From Clarkia xantiana subsp. parviflora (Eukaryota > Streptophyta > Magnoliopsida > Myrtales > Onagraceae), in NCBI GenBank assembly GCA_036873135.1, contig JAPTYO010000017.1, forward strand, positions 10,354,001 through 10,418,000: a stretch of 64,000 bases of DNA. The letters are read 5' to 3'. Below the pieces are notes generated by a model. It did no database searches. It saw only the letters and a program-made list of their open reading frames with translations, and was not told the DNA's origin. This document shows positions 1 to 9,988 of this stretch, piece after piece. How positions within the stretch are numbered: position 1 is the first letter of the stretch; each line of letters starts with the position of its first letter. The position numbers were made by a program, and so were the translations under genes.

Positions 1-92
1 TAAATGTGATGAATACTTATGTTAAGATAAGGTTGTTATCTTTGGTAATAAATTCTAAAGATAGACATGAATAAAACAACAAACCAATTCGC

Positions 93-631
93 CTGGTGTT
101 AGATTACCGGTATTGCGATATCCTAATACACGTATTAGTTAATACCGTGTTTGTGTCCACTTGGTATTGGTATTAGCTAATACTTGGTATTAGCTAATAC
201 TAAATTATAGGAGAAATTCGGTATTAGCTTATACCAACTAAAAATGATGTACTAATTAATACCAAACCCGAAATTACTTATTTACCCCTAACCTTAATTA
301 ATATACAACAACTACACCAACTTCGGCTCATAACATCGGCCACCGGCGACCCCCGGCCGGATTCCGGCGACCTCCGGCCGGACTCCGGCGACCCCCCGAC
401 CGGCCTTCAATTATAATAATAATTAAAAATATATATATTTATTTAGGGGTATTTAGGTCTTTTAGACATTGTATTAGGATATCCTAATAGAAAGTTCATT
501 CAAACATTGTATTATGATATCCTAATACATGACACAATCAAACATTGTATTAGATAAGCATGTATTAGCTAAGCATGTATTAGCAAATACATGTATTAGG
601 ATATCGCAATACCGGCAATCAAACGTGACCT
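93..631. mobile_element. MITE-like element with terminal inverted repeats
   Basis: The left end (about 102-147) and right end (about 577-620) are inverted copies sharing the core CCGGTATTGCGATATCCTAA with few differences. The outermost bases of the arms have decayed. Inside are many short copies of GTATTAGCTAATAC and a GC-rich block. There is no coding capacity. Size (about 540 bp), inverted ends and AT-rich interior fit a non-autonomous DNA transposon. The superfamily is unclear: a TTA follows the right end, which could be one half of a Harbinger-type duplication, but the left copy is not convincing. Confidence 0.6.
336..402. repeat. GC-rich short tandem repeat
   Basis: Three imperfect copies of a unit around CCGGCGACCTCCGGCCGGA lie in the middle of the MITE-like element. 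They contrast sharply with its AT-rich arms. No function can be assigned. Confidence 0.6.
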
Positions 632-1021
632 TAAGATCCAAGATTGTGATATAAGCCTAACACTAGACAACATGAGATATCATAGTGAATATCTAAAGAG
701 TGTGTTCACGTTCGCCCAACTTGAATGCATTGTATTTTCGCCACCAACAAATTCCAAAAGGCACCGCTATCCTCGTGTGTAACAATACACGCATGTTCAA
801 CCGTCCAAAATCACCTACAAGCCATGTTTCTCTACCATTTATTTATTATATTCTAATTCTAGGGTGAAGATAGATAATAATTAACATACAAATTAGATAG
901 GCATGTACCTAGGTAGAAGAATACTTATCATTCCATAGGGAGAAGGATGAAAACCAGTTAGAGAGTGAAAAATCGACGATTAGATTGGCTAAAAGCGGTG
1001 CAGATTTGAAGGACAGTTCGT
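632..1021. other. Unassigned intergenic sequence
   Basis: About 390 bp between the MITE-like element and the first copia LTR. I see no open frame of note, repeat or recognisable domain. Confidence 0.5.
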
Positions 1022-1610
1022 TGATTTGGAGTAAATGGGCCGCCGTAATAAGAAGCCTATTAAAATAAGTCCAATATGTTAGGCAAAATTGAGGTTTGAT
1101 ACATAAGAGATTTTGGGTCAGACAAAAATCCTTATTAGCTATAATTGGCCCAAAATGGGCCAGCCTAATTTGCTATCTAGTTCGGCCGAAACATGCAAAG
1201 TCCTAGGATGGAATTTTGCTCACTTCCTCTTATAAATATGAGGTTTCTGAGATTTCTTAGGGTTAATCACTTTCTCCCTTTTAGTAGTCACAAATAAATA
1301 CCCTATCCCTAATTACTAAGGGTTTCGGCCGAACCTCACCAACACCAAGGTGGTGCCGAATTGTGACAAACAATTCACCCTGGAGGTCCATTCCACCAAC
1401 CGAATTGAAGAGGCTTTGCTGTGGAGACTATTTCCCGTGTATTTCTCTTTAATAAAAGTTCCCGTAGGACACCATTCGGCATATCGTGACCTCCATCGTC
1501 CACGTTTAGGGCTGTAGAAAGCAAAACTGGTATGTGCTCCTTTTCTGCCGCGTAATGTGTTTACAAGCATCTGTCTAGGTTTTGATCCGTAATTGTATCT
1601 CCTAAATCCA
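1022..1610 (+). repeat. Cop-A LTR (copia, degenerate)
   Basis: This aligns by eye with the Cop-D LTR along its whole length. Shared parts are a start near GGGCCGCCGTAAT, a GGCCCA palindrome (1146-1162), a TATA box (TATAAATA near 1231), a TTCGGCCGAACC block near 1325 and an end near 1610 followed by a decayed primer site. It is more diverged than the other copia LTRs, so this is probably the oldest copia copy here. The downstream partner LTR is not in the window. Confidence 0.7.
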
Positions 1611-1935
1611 TCAAAGCATGTGTAGGGTGTTTATGAATTTTACTAAAAAACTTGATTTTTTTATCAAAACTGAACTTTGGATTTGCGATAAAGGTAAAAT
1701 TTGATCTAGAAATTTGATCACTAAACCCTAAATTTGCTTCGGCCGAACCACATTAGTACAAAATTTTTTGTTTCTTCGGCGGCAAGTAACCTAATTTCGG
1801 CTGGCCATTAGGGTTTGTTGCATGTAATATTGCTACATTAATTATCGATATTGAAATCCGAATATTGGTGATATATTAGTTGCCTTAAAGATTGAGAAAA
1901 ATATATTGTTGATAGATTTCATCCCTAAAATAAAA

Positions 1936-2451
1936 GGGTTAACAGGTCTTTTGGTCCATGATGTTTGACCACTTTTGAGTTTTGGTCCATAATGTTTTTT
2001 TTGCCTAGTTTTGGTACCATATGTTTGCATATTTTTTCTAGTTTTGGTCCGACCGTTACATTCCGGCCATTTTTTCCGTTAAGTGACATGTGCAAGTCAC
2101 GTGATTCACCCTGAACTTTCAATTTTGTTCAAATTTGCTGAATTGACCCATTGAACTAAGTTTAGTGTGTCAATTCCCCCAAAATTGACTCATTAAACCT
2201 AGTCCAATTCACCCAAATTAAACTAGGTTTAGGGTGTCAGCTCCCCAAATTTGAACAAAATTGAAAGTTTATGGTGGATCACGTGAATTACACATGTCAA
2301 TTAACGGAAAAAATGGACGGAATGTAACGGTCGGACCAAAACTAGATAAAATATGCAAACATATGGTACCAAAACTAGGCAAAAAAAAAAAACAGCATCG
2401 ACCAAAACCCAAAAGTGGTCAAACATCTTGGACAAAAAGACCTATTAACCC
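1936..2451. mobile_element. Foldback MITE, probably Mutator-like
   Basis: Two arms of roughly 200 bp (about 1936-2122 and 2261-2451) are inverted copies. The outer ends read GGGTTAACAGGTC and its near-complement GACCTATTAACCC. Each arm has an incidental open frame giving the same peptide, a result of the inverted arms and not of a gene. The flanks are aaaataaaa (1927-1935) and aaaatagaa (2452-2460), a 9-bp duplication with one mismatch. Long inverted repeats and a 9-bp duplication are typical of Mutator-like elements. The centre holds short tandem copies of an AACTAGGTTTAG-type motif. Confidence 0.75.
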
Positions 2452-2478
2452 AAAATAGAATCTAATCGATCAAGTAAA

Positions 2479-2479
<1 letters not shown>

Positions 2480-2543
<64 letters not shown>

Positions 2544-2560
2544 TCTGTGTGTGTGGCTGC

Positions 2561-2625
<65 letters not shown>
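2480..2625. repeat. TA / TG compound microsatellite
   Basis: A run of TA dinucleotides, then TG dinucleotides, then TA again, with a short GCTGCCAAA spacer. It sits at the leader position where Cop-D (9945-9985), Cop-C (39061-39182) and Cop-E (63608-63730) also have TA tracts, so it is an expanded component of the copia leader. Confidence 0.9.
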
Positions 2626-2631
<6 letters not shown>

Positions 2632-2755
2632 TTATATTTGGAAATTATATCTATTATAGTTATTATTACTTGATGGCTAAGTTAAGTTTTTGTTGGGTTT
2701 TAAAACCCTACTTAGCCACCAAGTAATAATTTCGGCCGAATCCTATGGGTCAATG

Positions 2756-2808
2756 TGTTAGAATATGGTGATTGGGCGCCGTAAATGGAAGCCCACTAAT
2801 ATGTATAT
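2756..2808 (+). repeat. Cop-B LTR stub (first ~52 bp of a copia LTR)
   Basis: This begins TGTTAGAATATGGTGATTGG and matches the complement of the far end of the adjacent Cop-C LTR (about 3357-3407). The LTR terminus is therefore present twice in inverted orientation about 550 bp apart. The stub is cut where the Cop-C LTR starts. It is best read as the 5' edge of a plus-strand copia element (Cop-B) that Cop-C invaded; the gag at 42669-43418 may be the other side of that element. Confidence 0.6.
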
Positions 2809-3407
2809 TGTTGGATTACGGGGCAGATTACTACGGATACATAAAAACAGGAACATGCTTATAATCAGAATTACGCAGCGGAAGATGTGCACATACCTTA
2901 AACCTTTTCCGTAGTCCCAAGGATCCTCCTGAGGGAGTTCACGATCCACCGGACGGAACCCGTAGAAGTTCATGTTAAGGAAGTCCTACGCGGTATTAGC
3001 TCAACAGCAAAGCCTCTGATCGATTCTAGGCAGGGAAGATCTCTGGAGTGTTTGCTCGAAGCAAATTGGCACACCATTGGTGCTTGGTGAGGTTCGGCCG
3101 AAACACTAGTATTTAGGGAGGAGGCTTTTTCTCTCAAATCACCACTTAGGAGGAATTGTGAATTTTTCCAATGAAAACCCTAACACTCCTTATTTATAGG
3201 AGGAGCAAAGTGGACGAAAGTCCACTTTGCCCCTTCATTATTTCGGTCGGCCTATATGTGTAAGGGAGGCCCAATTTTGGGCCTCTCATGTCAATTGGAA
3301 TTTAGGTCAAACCCAATTTCCCTAATGTGACATTTACCCAATTTCTTAGGTAACAAATACATATTAGTAAGCTTCCATTTACGACGCCCAATCACCATAA
3401 GCTAACA
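2809..3407 (-). repeat. Cop-C 3' LTR
   Basis: It begins TGTTGGATTACGGGG and ends CATAAGCTAACA. On the minus strand it has TATAAATA (3192-3199) next to a perfect 11-bp inverted repeat (3205-3215 and 3220-3230, loop GAAA). It is followed at 3408 by GCTCCCACTCGTCGG, the complement of a purine-rich polypurine tract, which fixes orientation. Confidence 0.85.
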
Positions 3408-4540
3408 GCTCCCACTCGTCGGAATAGGAGGGTGCCTGTTAATGTATTGTTGTCCAAATTGCATCAACATTTCACTCTTCTAATCTTGCCCCTGTTTCCG
3501 AATAGTTCATACGAGGTTTGCCGTGCGATCGGCGGATACGACGGGCATTGTGCTACTCATCTGTTATGAGTGTTGTAGCGCCCGCGGAACGTTGATTCCC
3601 TGTCTCAAATGAACCTGTTAAAAACATCAATTTGTATTAGGTTGTATCCTAAGTCAACTAATAATTCTCCTATTGCACATTTTTCACATAGGAATACTTC
3701 TCATGGGCATCTGTACAAGTATTCACAACCTTCAACTAATATCCGGTTGGTGGCCACCTAGTGAATACACGAGTCAGTGAATTACAGGTGAACTTGCCAT
3801 CCCCATCGCTCATACCCTTAGTCAAACCCAACCGGTTTCCAAAGACGTGGTAACTTGGCCTTTTTCTTCAGCACTGCGCTCAAACGCCGGGAAGCGAACA
3901 TTGAGCCAGACCTTAGAGATTAGTTCAGAGTCCATGAGGATACTTCGGGTGCCTCTTCATAAGGCTCCCGAGATCAATCACATGCTCGAGGTGAATAAGT
4001 TTGTACCCATCTGAATCTCGAAGATTCTACCTAGCACAACCAAGCATGACCTCGTGGTCAAACATGGCATGCGTAGTATGAGGCACACGTCGATAGCATA
4101 CCCGAACATCGTCAGGTGTGGGATATGTCATTGATGCTATCGCAGACTTTCATCTGGCCTAGAATGTGGTTAATGACGAATGGAGTTCATCACCGGCAAA
4201 CTGCAAAACGAAGATCATGTCTTGTTAGACCGAAACCAAATGATCGTTTTGCGTAACCAAGTTTGCCAACTGGTTCTTAGCCAGTATTGCTTCGGAAGAG
4301 GTCCCCTTCTCCTAAAAGACGACCGTGCCCGTGTGATAAGGCAAGGTCCACATTCAACATAATTTGTGTAGAGGATTGCGTCCTCCTACGACTTAGTTTA
4401 TAGACCGTAAAATCTGATGTATTAAAACACTATGACGTCGATGAATCATAAACTCGAATTGCAATTCTTTCATTTATCAAAATGTAATTTTCAATTATCA
4501 AAATGTTATCACAGATTATACGCCCACTTCTAAACCCTAC
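3408..4540 (-). other. Cop-C polypurine tract and 3' noncoding region
   Basis: About 1.1 kb between the RNase H end and the 3' LTR. The same noncoding block occurs in Cop-D (26539-27647) and in pieces in Cop-E (44019-44230, 54606-54915, 55750-56400). It contains no credible reading frame. Conservation across copies shows that it belongs to the element and is not host DNA. Confidence 0.75.
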
Positions 4541-6740
4541 ACAATCCAAGCAGTTTAACATGGCTTTCAAATGTTTCCTTGCTTAGTGGTTTAGTTAATG
4601 AGTCCGCCACCATGTCATCAGTGGGCGAGTATTCTAAAGTGATTATACTGTCTTCTACCATAGATTTAGCATAATTATATTTCACATTAATGTGTTTAGT
4701 CCTACTATGTTACTTTGGATTCTTTACTGCCGCAATGGCTGCTTGACTGTCAGAGAACACCTTCATAGGTTTACTCCTGACATCGCCACCAAGCAGCGCA
4801 GTAAGAAGCCTTTTTAGCCAGACCGCTTCCTGTGCGTTTTTAGAGAGAGCAATGAATTCCGATCGTCGATGAAATGGCAACATCAACAAGGAGAAATACT
4901 CATCCTGTGGTGGACTTAAGATCGCCTGGATCGCCACCATGGTCGGCGTCACTGAATCCGGTCAATTCTAACTTCCAGCCATCATAGCACAGTACGTAGT
5001 CGGCATTACCTTTCAGATATCACATGTCCGCTTTACAGCTTTTAAATGTTGATAGCCAGGGTCTGATTGAAATCTTGCTCCTAGACCCACATCATAACAG
5101 ATGTTCGGACGAGTGTAAAGCATGGTGTACATGAGACTTCTGACCATGCTTAAATACTTTGCAATTCTCATATGTTCACGCTCTTGCTGGTTCTTCGGGC
5201 CGTTGCACTTTAACAACGCGCGCCCGAATACTACCGGCGTATCCACGGGTTTGGCATCCTATAATCTGAACATTTTCAACAATTTGTTGATATAGGCTTC
5301 TTGAGACAGACATAATTTCCGGTTAGCCCGATCTCTAGCAATTTTAATGCCTAAGATGTACGTGGCTTCTCCCATGTCTTTCATCTCAAATACAGATGCC
5401 AACCATGACTTTGACTTGTTCATAAAACTCACGTCGTTTGCGGCAATGAGTATGTTGTCCACGTATAGGGTTAAGATGACATACTTAGACCCGGAGGTCT
5501 TATAATACGCGCACGGATCCTCGTGATGGTTCACAAATACGTTTCCTACAATTTTCTCGTGGAATCTGCGGTACTATTGCCGAGACGACTGTTTAAGACC
5601 GTAGATGGACCTTTGGAGCTTTCAAACTTTACGTTCGTTACCAGAAGTAATGAAACCCTCCGGTTGCTCCATGTAGATCTCTTCCTCCAGGTTTCCATGG
5701 AGAACTGTGGTCATAACATCCATTTTGTGCAGCTCGAGATCTAGACTTGCGACCAAGGCCAGAATGGCCCGTACTGTGGTATAATGTACAGTTGGTGAGT
5801 ATGGTTCGTTATAGTCCACTCCCTGAAGTTGGGTATATCCTTTCGCAACAAGTCGAGTTTTGTACCGTTTGACCTTTCCATCAGTACTGAGTTTCAATTT
5901 AAGAACCCACTTTGCTCCTCTGGCCCTGCATCAGCAGGTAAATCAATAAAAGACCATACCGAATTGGCTTTCATTGAGGAAATCTCTTCCTCCATTGCAT
6001 CCCTCCATTCCTTAGCTTAAGGTCCTTCCAACGCTTGTTGAACCGTTACCACTTCGTCAACAGATGTTAGAGTGAGGATCTCACCCCTCTCGATGAGATA
6101 CTTCTTAGGAGAAGTTCGATGCTTTTGACTACGTCTAGTCTCGTTGATCCCATCTTGATTCTGAACATTACTCCCACTCGGAACAATGCTTCTTATCGGA
6201 CCATCACTCCGACTGGGGATAAGGGCAGTGCTAGAACCTTCACCTACAACCTTCATCGGACGACTTCTTGGTCTCGGGATTCTATCTCCGAGATGAATTC
6301 CTTGTTCACTAGGACCTTGAACCAAGTTGGTTGGATCACCCCCACATGAAACAATGGGTAGTATAGGTGGTTGTGGTATTGGTTCTACTTCATGATTATC
6401 AGGTTCAACTTGATTTGTTTCCGCGAAAACAGTGATTTGTGTGGTAGGGTTTGGTCCTCCCACTGGATTTACTATGAAAATGTTTCCATTATCATTAACC
6501 ATGTCATTCAACTGAGTTGCCGGTTAAAATATCCCACTCGAAGTAAGTGGGACCTGATCATCAATGTTATCCTGCTCTAGTTCAATCAACACTTCATCTG
6601 TTTTAATCTCACTTAGCGTCGGAAATTCGTCCTCAAGGAAAGTTACGTCTCTGGACTCATGTTTGATCACGCCACCATTTTCTTGAGCTGACACGAATAC
6701 GTAACCCTTAGATTTCTCTAAATACCTTATAAAGATACTC
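4541..6740 (-). pseudogene. Cop-C reverse transcriptase-RNase H (broken)
   Basis: Minus-strand copia RT and RNase H in several frames. RT pieces are at 5622-5897 (N-terminal, with RLVAKGYTQ) and 5259-5534 (catalytic part). The catalytic box reads YVDN, so the second Asp of YVDD is lost. The RT-RNase H joint is at 5013-5246, and the RNase H end with FSDSQAA at 4710-4952 has lost its middle part. 5961-6740 is the integrase-RT linker with the motif ALEGP and a PKKYLIERGEI stretch. Stops and frameshifts separate every block. RT and RNase H would copy element RNA into DNA in the particle; this copy cannot. Confidence 0.85.
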
Positions 6741-7600
6741 TTTAGTCCTCTGGGTCCTAACTTGCCGAAACGGCTGTAAGTTGTATGTGTATAGGGTGCG
6801 CAACCCCAGGTCGCAATCTGGTGAGATCCAACTCTCTACCATGCCACAGCTCATATGGCGTTGTGTCTACCGCCTTAGTTGGGACAAGGTTTACTACATG
6901 AGTGGCAATCAATAATGCATCACTCCAATAGGAGATTTGTAATTGTGCCTGCGACATCATGGTTCTGACCATGTCTAGGAGTGTTCGATTACCACTATCA
7001 GTCACACCATTCTGCTTTGGTGTGTTGGGGATTGTCGTTTGACGGGCTATCCGTCTTTCTATGCACAACTTATCAAACTCATTAGAGAGATATTCTCCAC
7101 CTCTATCAGTGCGTAAGGCTTTCACCTTTCCCTCCTGCTGATTTTCTACAAGGTTTAGAAAGTTTCTAAAGCAATCTATTGCCTCAGATTTACGAGTAAT
7201 CAAATGAGTAAACCCATAACGGGTGAAGTCGTCGATGAAAGTTACGAAGTATCGTTTTCCATTCCTGGCGGTTACACTCATTGGTCACAGACGTCGAAGT
7301 GAATCAGCTGCAATGGATACTCGGCTCGTTGAGCTTCTCCGAATGGTTTGCGGGTGGACTTTCCTGCTAGACAATCTTGGCAAGTGTGTTTAACCACATT
7401 GCCGGTACCAGTCAAAAGCTCTCTTCGGGCTAATGAATGGACCCTATCATAGCTTATATGTCCCAGCCTCGCATGCCATCCAGCCGCGTCAGTTTATGCT
7501 TCCCTAGAGGATAATGCATACATTCTATTCGAATCTATACATCTATTCAAATCCATGATAAAGAGACCATATAAGGAATAAGCATGCCCAAAGAAGACAT
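6741..7600 (-). pseudogene. Cop-C integrase (broken)
   Basis: Copia integrase core in the minus-strand frame 6757-7281. FIDDFTRYGF carries the first catalytic Asp, RTDRGGEYLS carries the second, and the position expected to hold the Glu reads NGVTDSGNRT instead of NGVAERRNRT as in Cop-D. The third acidic residue is therefore lost. The upstream zinc-binding part (7282-7600) is recognisable only by alignment with Cop-D and contains stops. Confidence 0.8.
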
Positions 7601-7975
7601 TGCCTTTATTTATTCGAACATAGTTCTTCTCAAATGATAAAAGTAATTATTAGTCATAAGAGCAGAAACAGAAACAACATTTCTACTGATTCTTGGAGCA
7701 AAAAGGACATTGTCAAGTAGGATGGTCCTGCCATTGTTCATAGACAACTTGCACTTCCCTACTCTTATGACTTCAACTTGTGAGTTGTCACCAATGTATA
7801 TCCTCTTAGAATCCTTTGGCAATCGTCTAAACTTGGTGAACAGTCCTTTGTCGTTGGCTATGTGGTCTGTCGCACCTGAGTCAAGAATTCAAGAAGGATT
7901 TGATTCAGTTAACATGACAGTGGAGGAAACTAGAGCTTCCATTACATAACCAACGCCGCATACCTTTTCAGGAAG
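7601..7975 (-). pseudogene. Cop-C protease and GAG-pre-integrase segment (broken)
   Basis: 7610-7822 encodes the pre-integrase segment with RIYIGDNSQVEV and the NVVSVSALM motif. Just upstream on the minus strand (7823-7905) the aspartic protease motif DSGATDH can be read before a stop. It parallels Cop-D 12290-12314 plus 23187-23570. Confidence 0.75.
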
Positions 7976-8674
7976 CAATTTGCCGTACCCTGCTCCTTCG
8001 CCTATTCGGCGTCGACTAGAGTTCCCGCGGACTATCTCTTATTTTACTCGGAGATTGCCTGGTTTAGGCTTTGTCTACTTTTGCCGTCAACAACCTGTTG
8101 TTTCTTTCCTTTGTTCATCCTCTTCCCTTCCCTTGCCCAGCACGCCCCGGTATTCGTTTCAATCGAGCTTGTTCAATCTCGATGAATTTCAAGACTGATG
8201 CAAGATCCAGCACGGAACCACTGGCAGTCGGTAAAACCTTGGCTGCTCTCCAAGACTTCGGGAGAATCCCGATGATGGCTTGAATTTTATCCCATTTACC
8301 CACCTGACCTTCCTCTTCCAGTGGTTTCAGCATTCCAAGGAGGTCGTATACCTTTTCAAGCACGCTCTTGCTGTAACTGTTTAAACTTTCTTCCATTGTT
8401 GGTATAAGTGGGTGCAAGATTGATTCCATTCCATTTCCATATTTCAGGAATAGAGCATCCCAGATGTCCTATGTAATCGGAACATCCTTATACATATCAA
8501 GGAAATCCTAAGACATATCAGACAGCAATACCTCCTTAGCTCTTTTATCTTCTTGCTCCTATTGGAAATGGGAAAATGCTAGGTCTTTGGTTAGACCAGA
8601 ATCTGGACAGCTCATGGACTTCTAAATATGACTTACAAGGTCATGATCCTCCAATAGTGCATTGACGCGCTTGC
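7976..8674 (-). pseudogene. Cop-C gag, C-terminal part
   Basis: The frame 8115-8429 encodes a copia gag segment with LHPLIPTMEESLNSYSKSV and KWDKIQAIIGILPKSWRAAK, homologous to Cop-D gag. 8430-8674 continues it toward the N-terminus with stops. Cop-D is inserted at 8674/28250 within the codons for the SKRV part of gag, and the N-terminal codons lie at 28250-28309. Confidence 0.8.
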
Positions 8675-9276
8675 TGTAAGCATATGGTGATGGGCGCCGT
8701 AATTGGTAACCCATAATATGTATAGTTTACCTAATGAACTTGGGTAAATGTCACATTAGGTTAATTGGGCTAGACCCAAATCCCAATTGACATGGGAGGC
8801 CCAAAATTGGGCCTCCCCAAATACATAGGTCGGCCGAAACATATAGTGAGGGTAAAGTGGACTTTTGTCCACTTTACTCCTCCTATAAATAAGAGGTGTT
8901 AGGGAATATTTTAGGGTTAATCATAATTCCCTCACAAGACTGTTTTAGATAGAAAACCCTCCTCCCACATCACAAGTTTCAACCGAACCATACCTACACC
9001 AAGGGTGTGCCAAATTGCTTTCGAGCAACTCTCCAAAGATCTGTCCCAGTGTCAAGAATTGATATGAGGCTTTGTTGTGGAGCTAATACCACGTAGGGCT
9101 TCTTTCACAAGAACCTCTACGGGTTTCGTCCGGTGGATCGAGCACTCCCTCGTGCAAAGGATCTAGGACTACGGTAAACTGTTGATGTATGTGTAACTCT
9201 TTCGCTGCGTAATTCCGGTTACATGCACGTACCATGTTTTAGTGTTTCCGTAGTGATTACTCCTCGTAATCTAACA
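8675..9276 (+). repeat. Cop-D 5' LTR
   Basis: Starts TGTAAGCATATGG and ends CGTAATCTAACA. The putative promoter has TATAAATA (8884-8891), a perfect 11-bp inverted repeat just upstream (8852-8862 and 8867-8877, loop TTTT) and a 24-bp GGCCCA palindrome (8794-8817). The primer site follows immediately. Confidence 0.95.
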
Positions 9277-9277
9277 G

Positions 9278-9289
9278 TGGTATCAGAGC
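9278..9289 (+). other. Cop-D primer binding site
   Basis: TGGTATCAGAGC one base after the LTR, complementary to the 3' end of plant initiator methionine tRNA, the usual primer for copia minus-strand synthesis. Confidence 0.95.
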
Positions 9290-9943
9290 ATGTGTTAGGA
9301 GTTCATGATTTTGATAAATTGGTGTTCTTCAAAATTTAAAACTTTGGACCGAAATTTTAAAGAAGATTTTAAAAAGTTTCGAATTTTAGGGTTTATGTGA
9401 TAGGTCCAAAATTTTCATCTTCAAGAAAAAGATGATATTTATCAAAATCAAACATTGGATTGTAGATCTTATTAAAATTTGATCTTAAAATTTGACCACT
9501 TGTTCCTAATTCATGTTTGTGCCGAATTTTTGAATAAAATTACAAGGTAAAATTTTCAATTTCTTGGCATGCCAAGCTAGTAAAATTCGGCACATAATAT
9601 AAAATTATATTGTTTACCATATTTTAATTTTTTAATTAAGGTAACAATATATCTATAATTAGGAACATTATGATAGATTCACATTAAAATATATAGAAAT
9701 ATATAACTATCAATATATCTAAATATTTAAATAAGGTTAAAGATATTATTGATAGATTTAGTTACCTAAAAGATTGAGAAAATATATTGTCAGTTATTTG
9801 TTTCCCTATTAAAGTTATTGACAATAAATAAAATATATACATTATATATGGCCGAAAATTTACATATATGTATATATATTGTTGATTGATTTAATCTTAA
9901 AGCTAAAATCTTAGCAATAAATATATATTGTTTGTTAGTGCCG

Positions 9944-9988
<45 letters not shown>

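Larger units (their letters stand above)
1611..2755 (+). other. Cop-A leader (noncoding, truncated)
   Basis: The sequence matches the start and end of the Cop-D leader (9277-10130), including the paragraph ending in AAAACCCTACTTAGCCACC. It is interrupted by a foldback element (1936-2451) and an expanded microsatellite. The leader stops at 2755 where another copia LTR begins, so gag and pol of Cop-A are not adjacent. Confidence 0.65.

Noticed and set aside
2478..2726. Open frame coding for Tyr-Ile and Cys-Val repeats
   Set aside because: Translation of the TA/TG microsatellite only.
9278..9289. tRNA gene signal
   Set aside because: TGGTATCAGAGC occurrences are primer binding sites next to LTRs; no cloverleaf can be formed around them.
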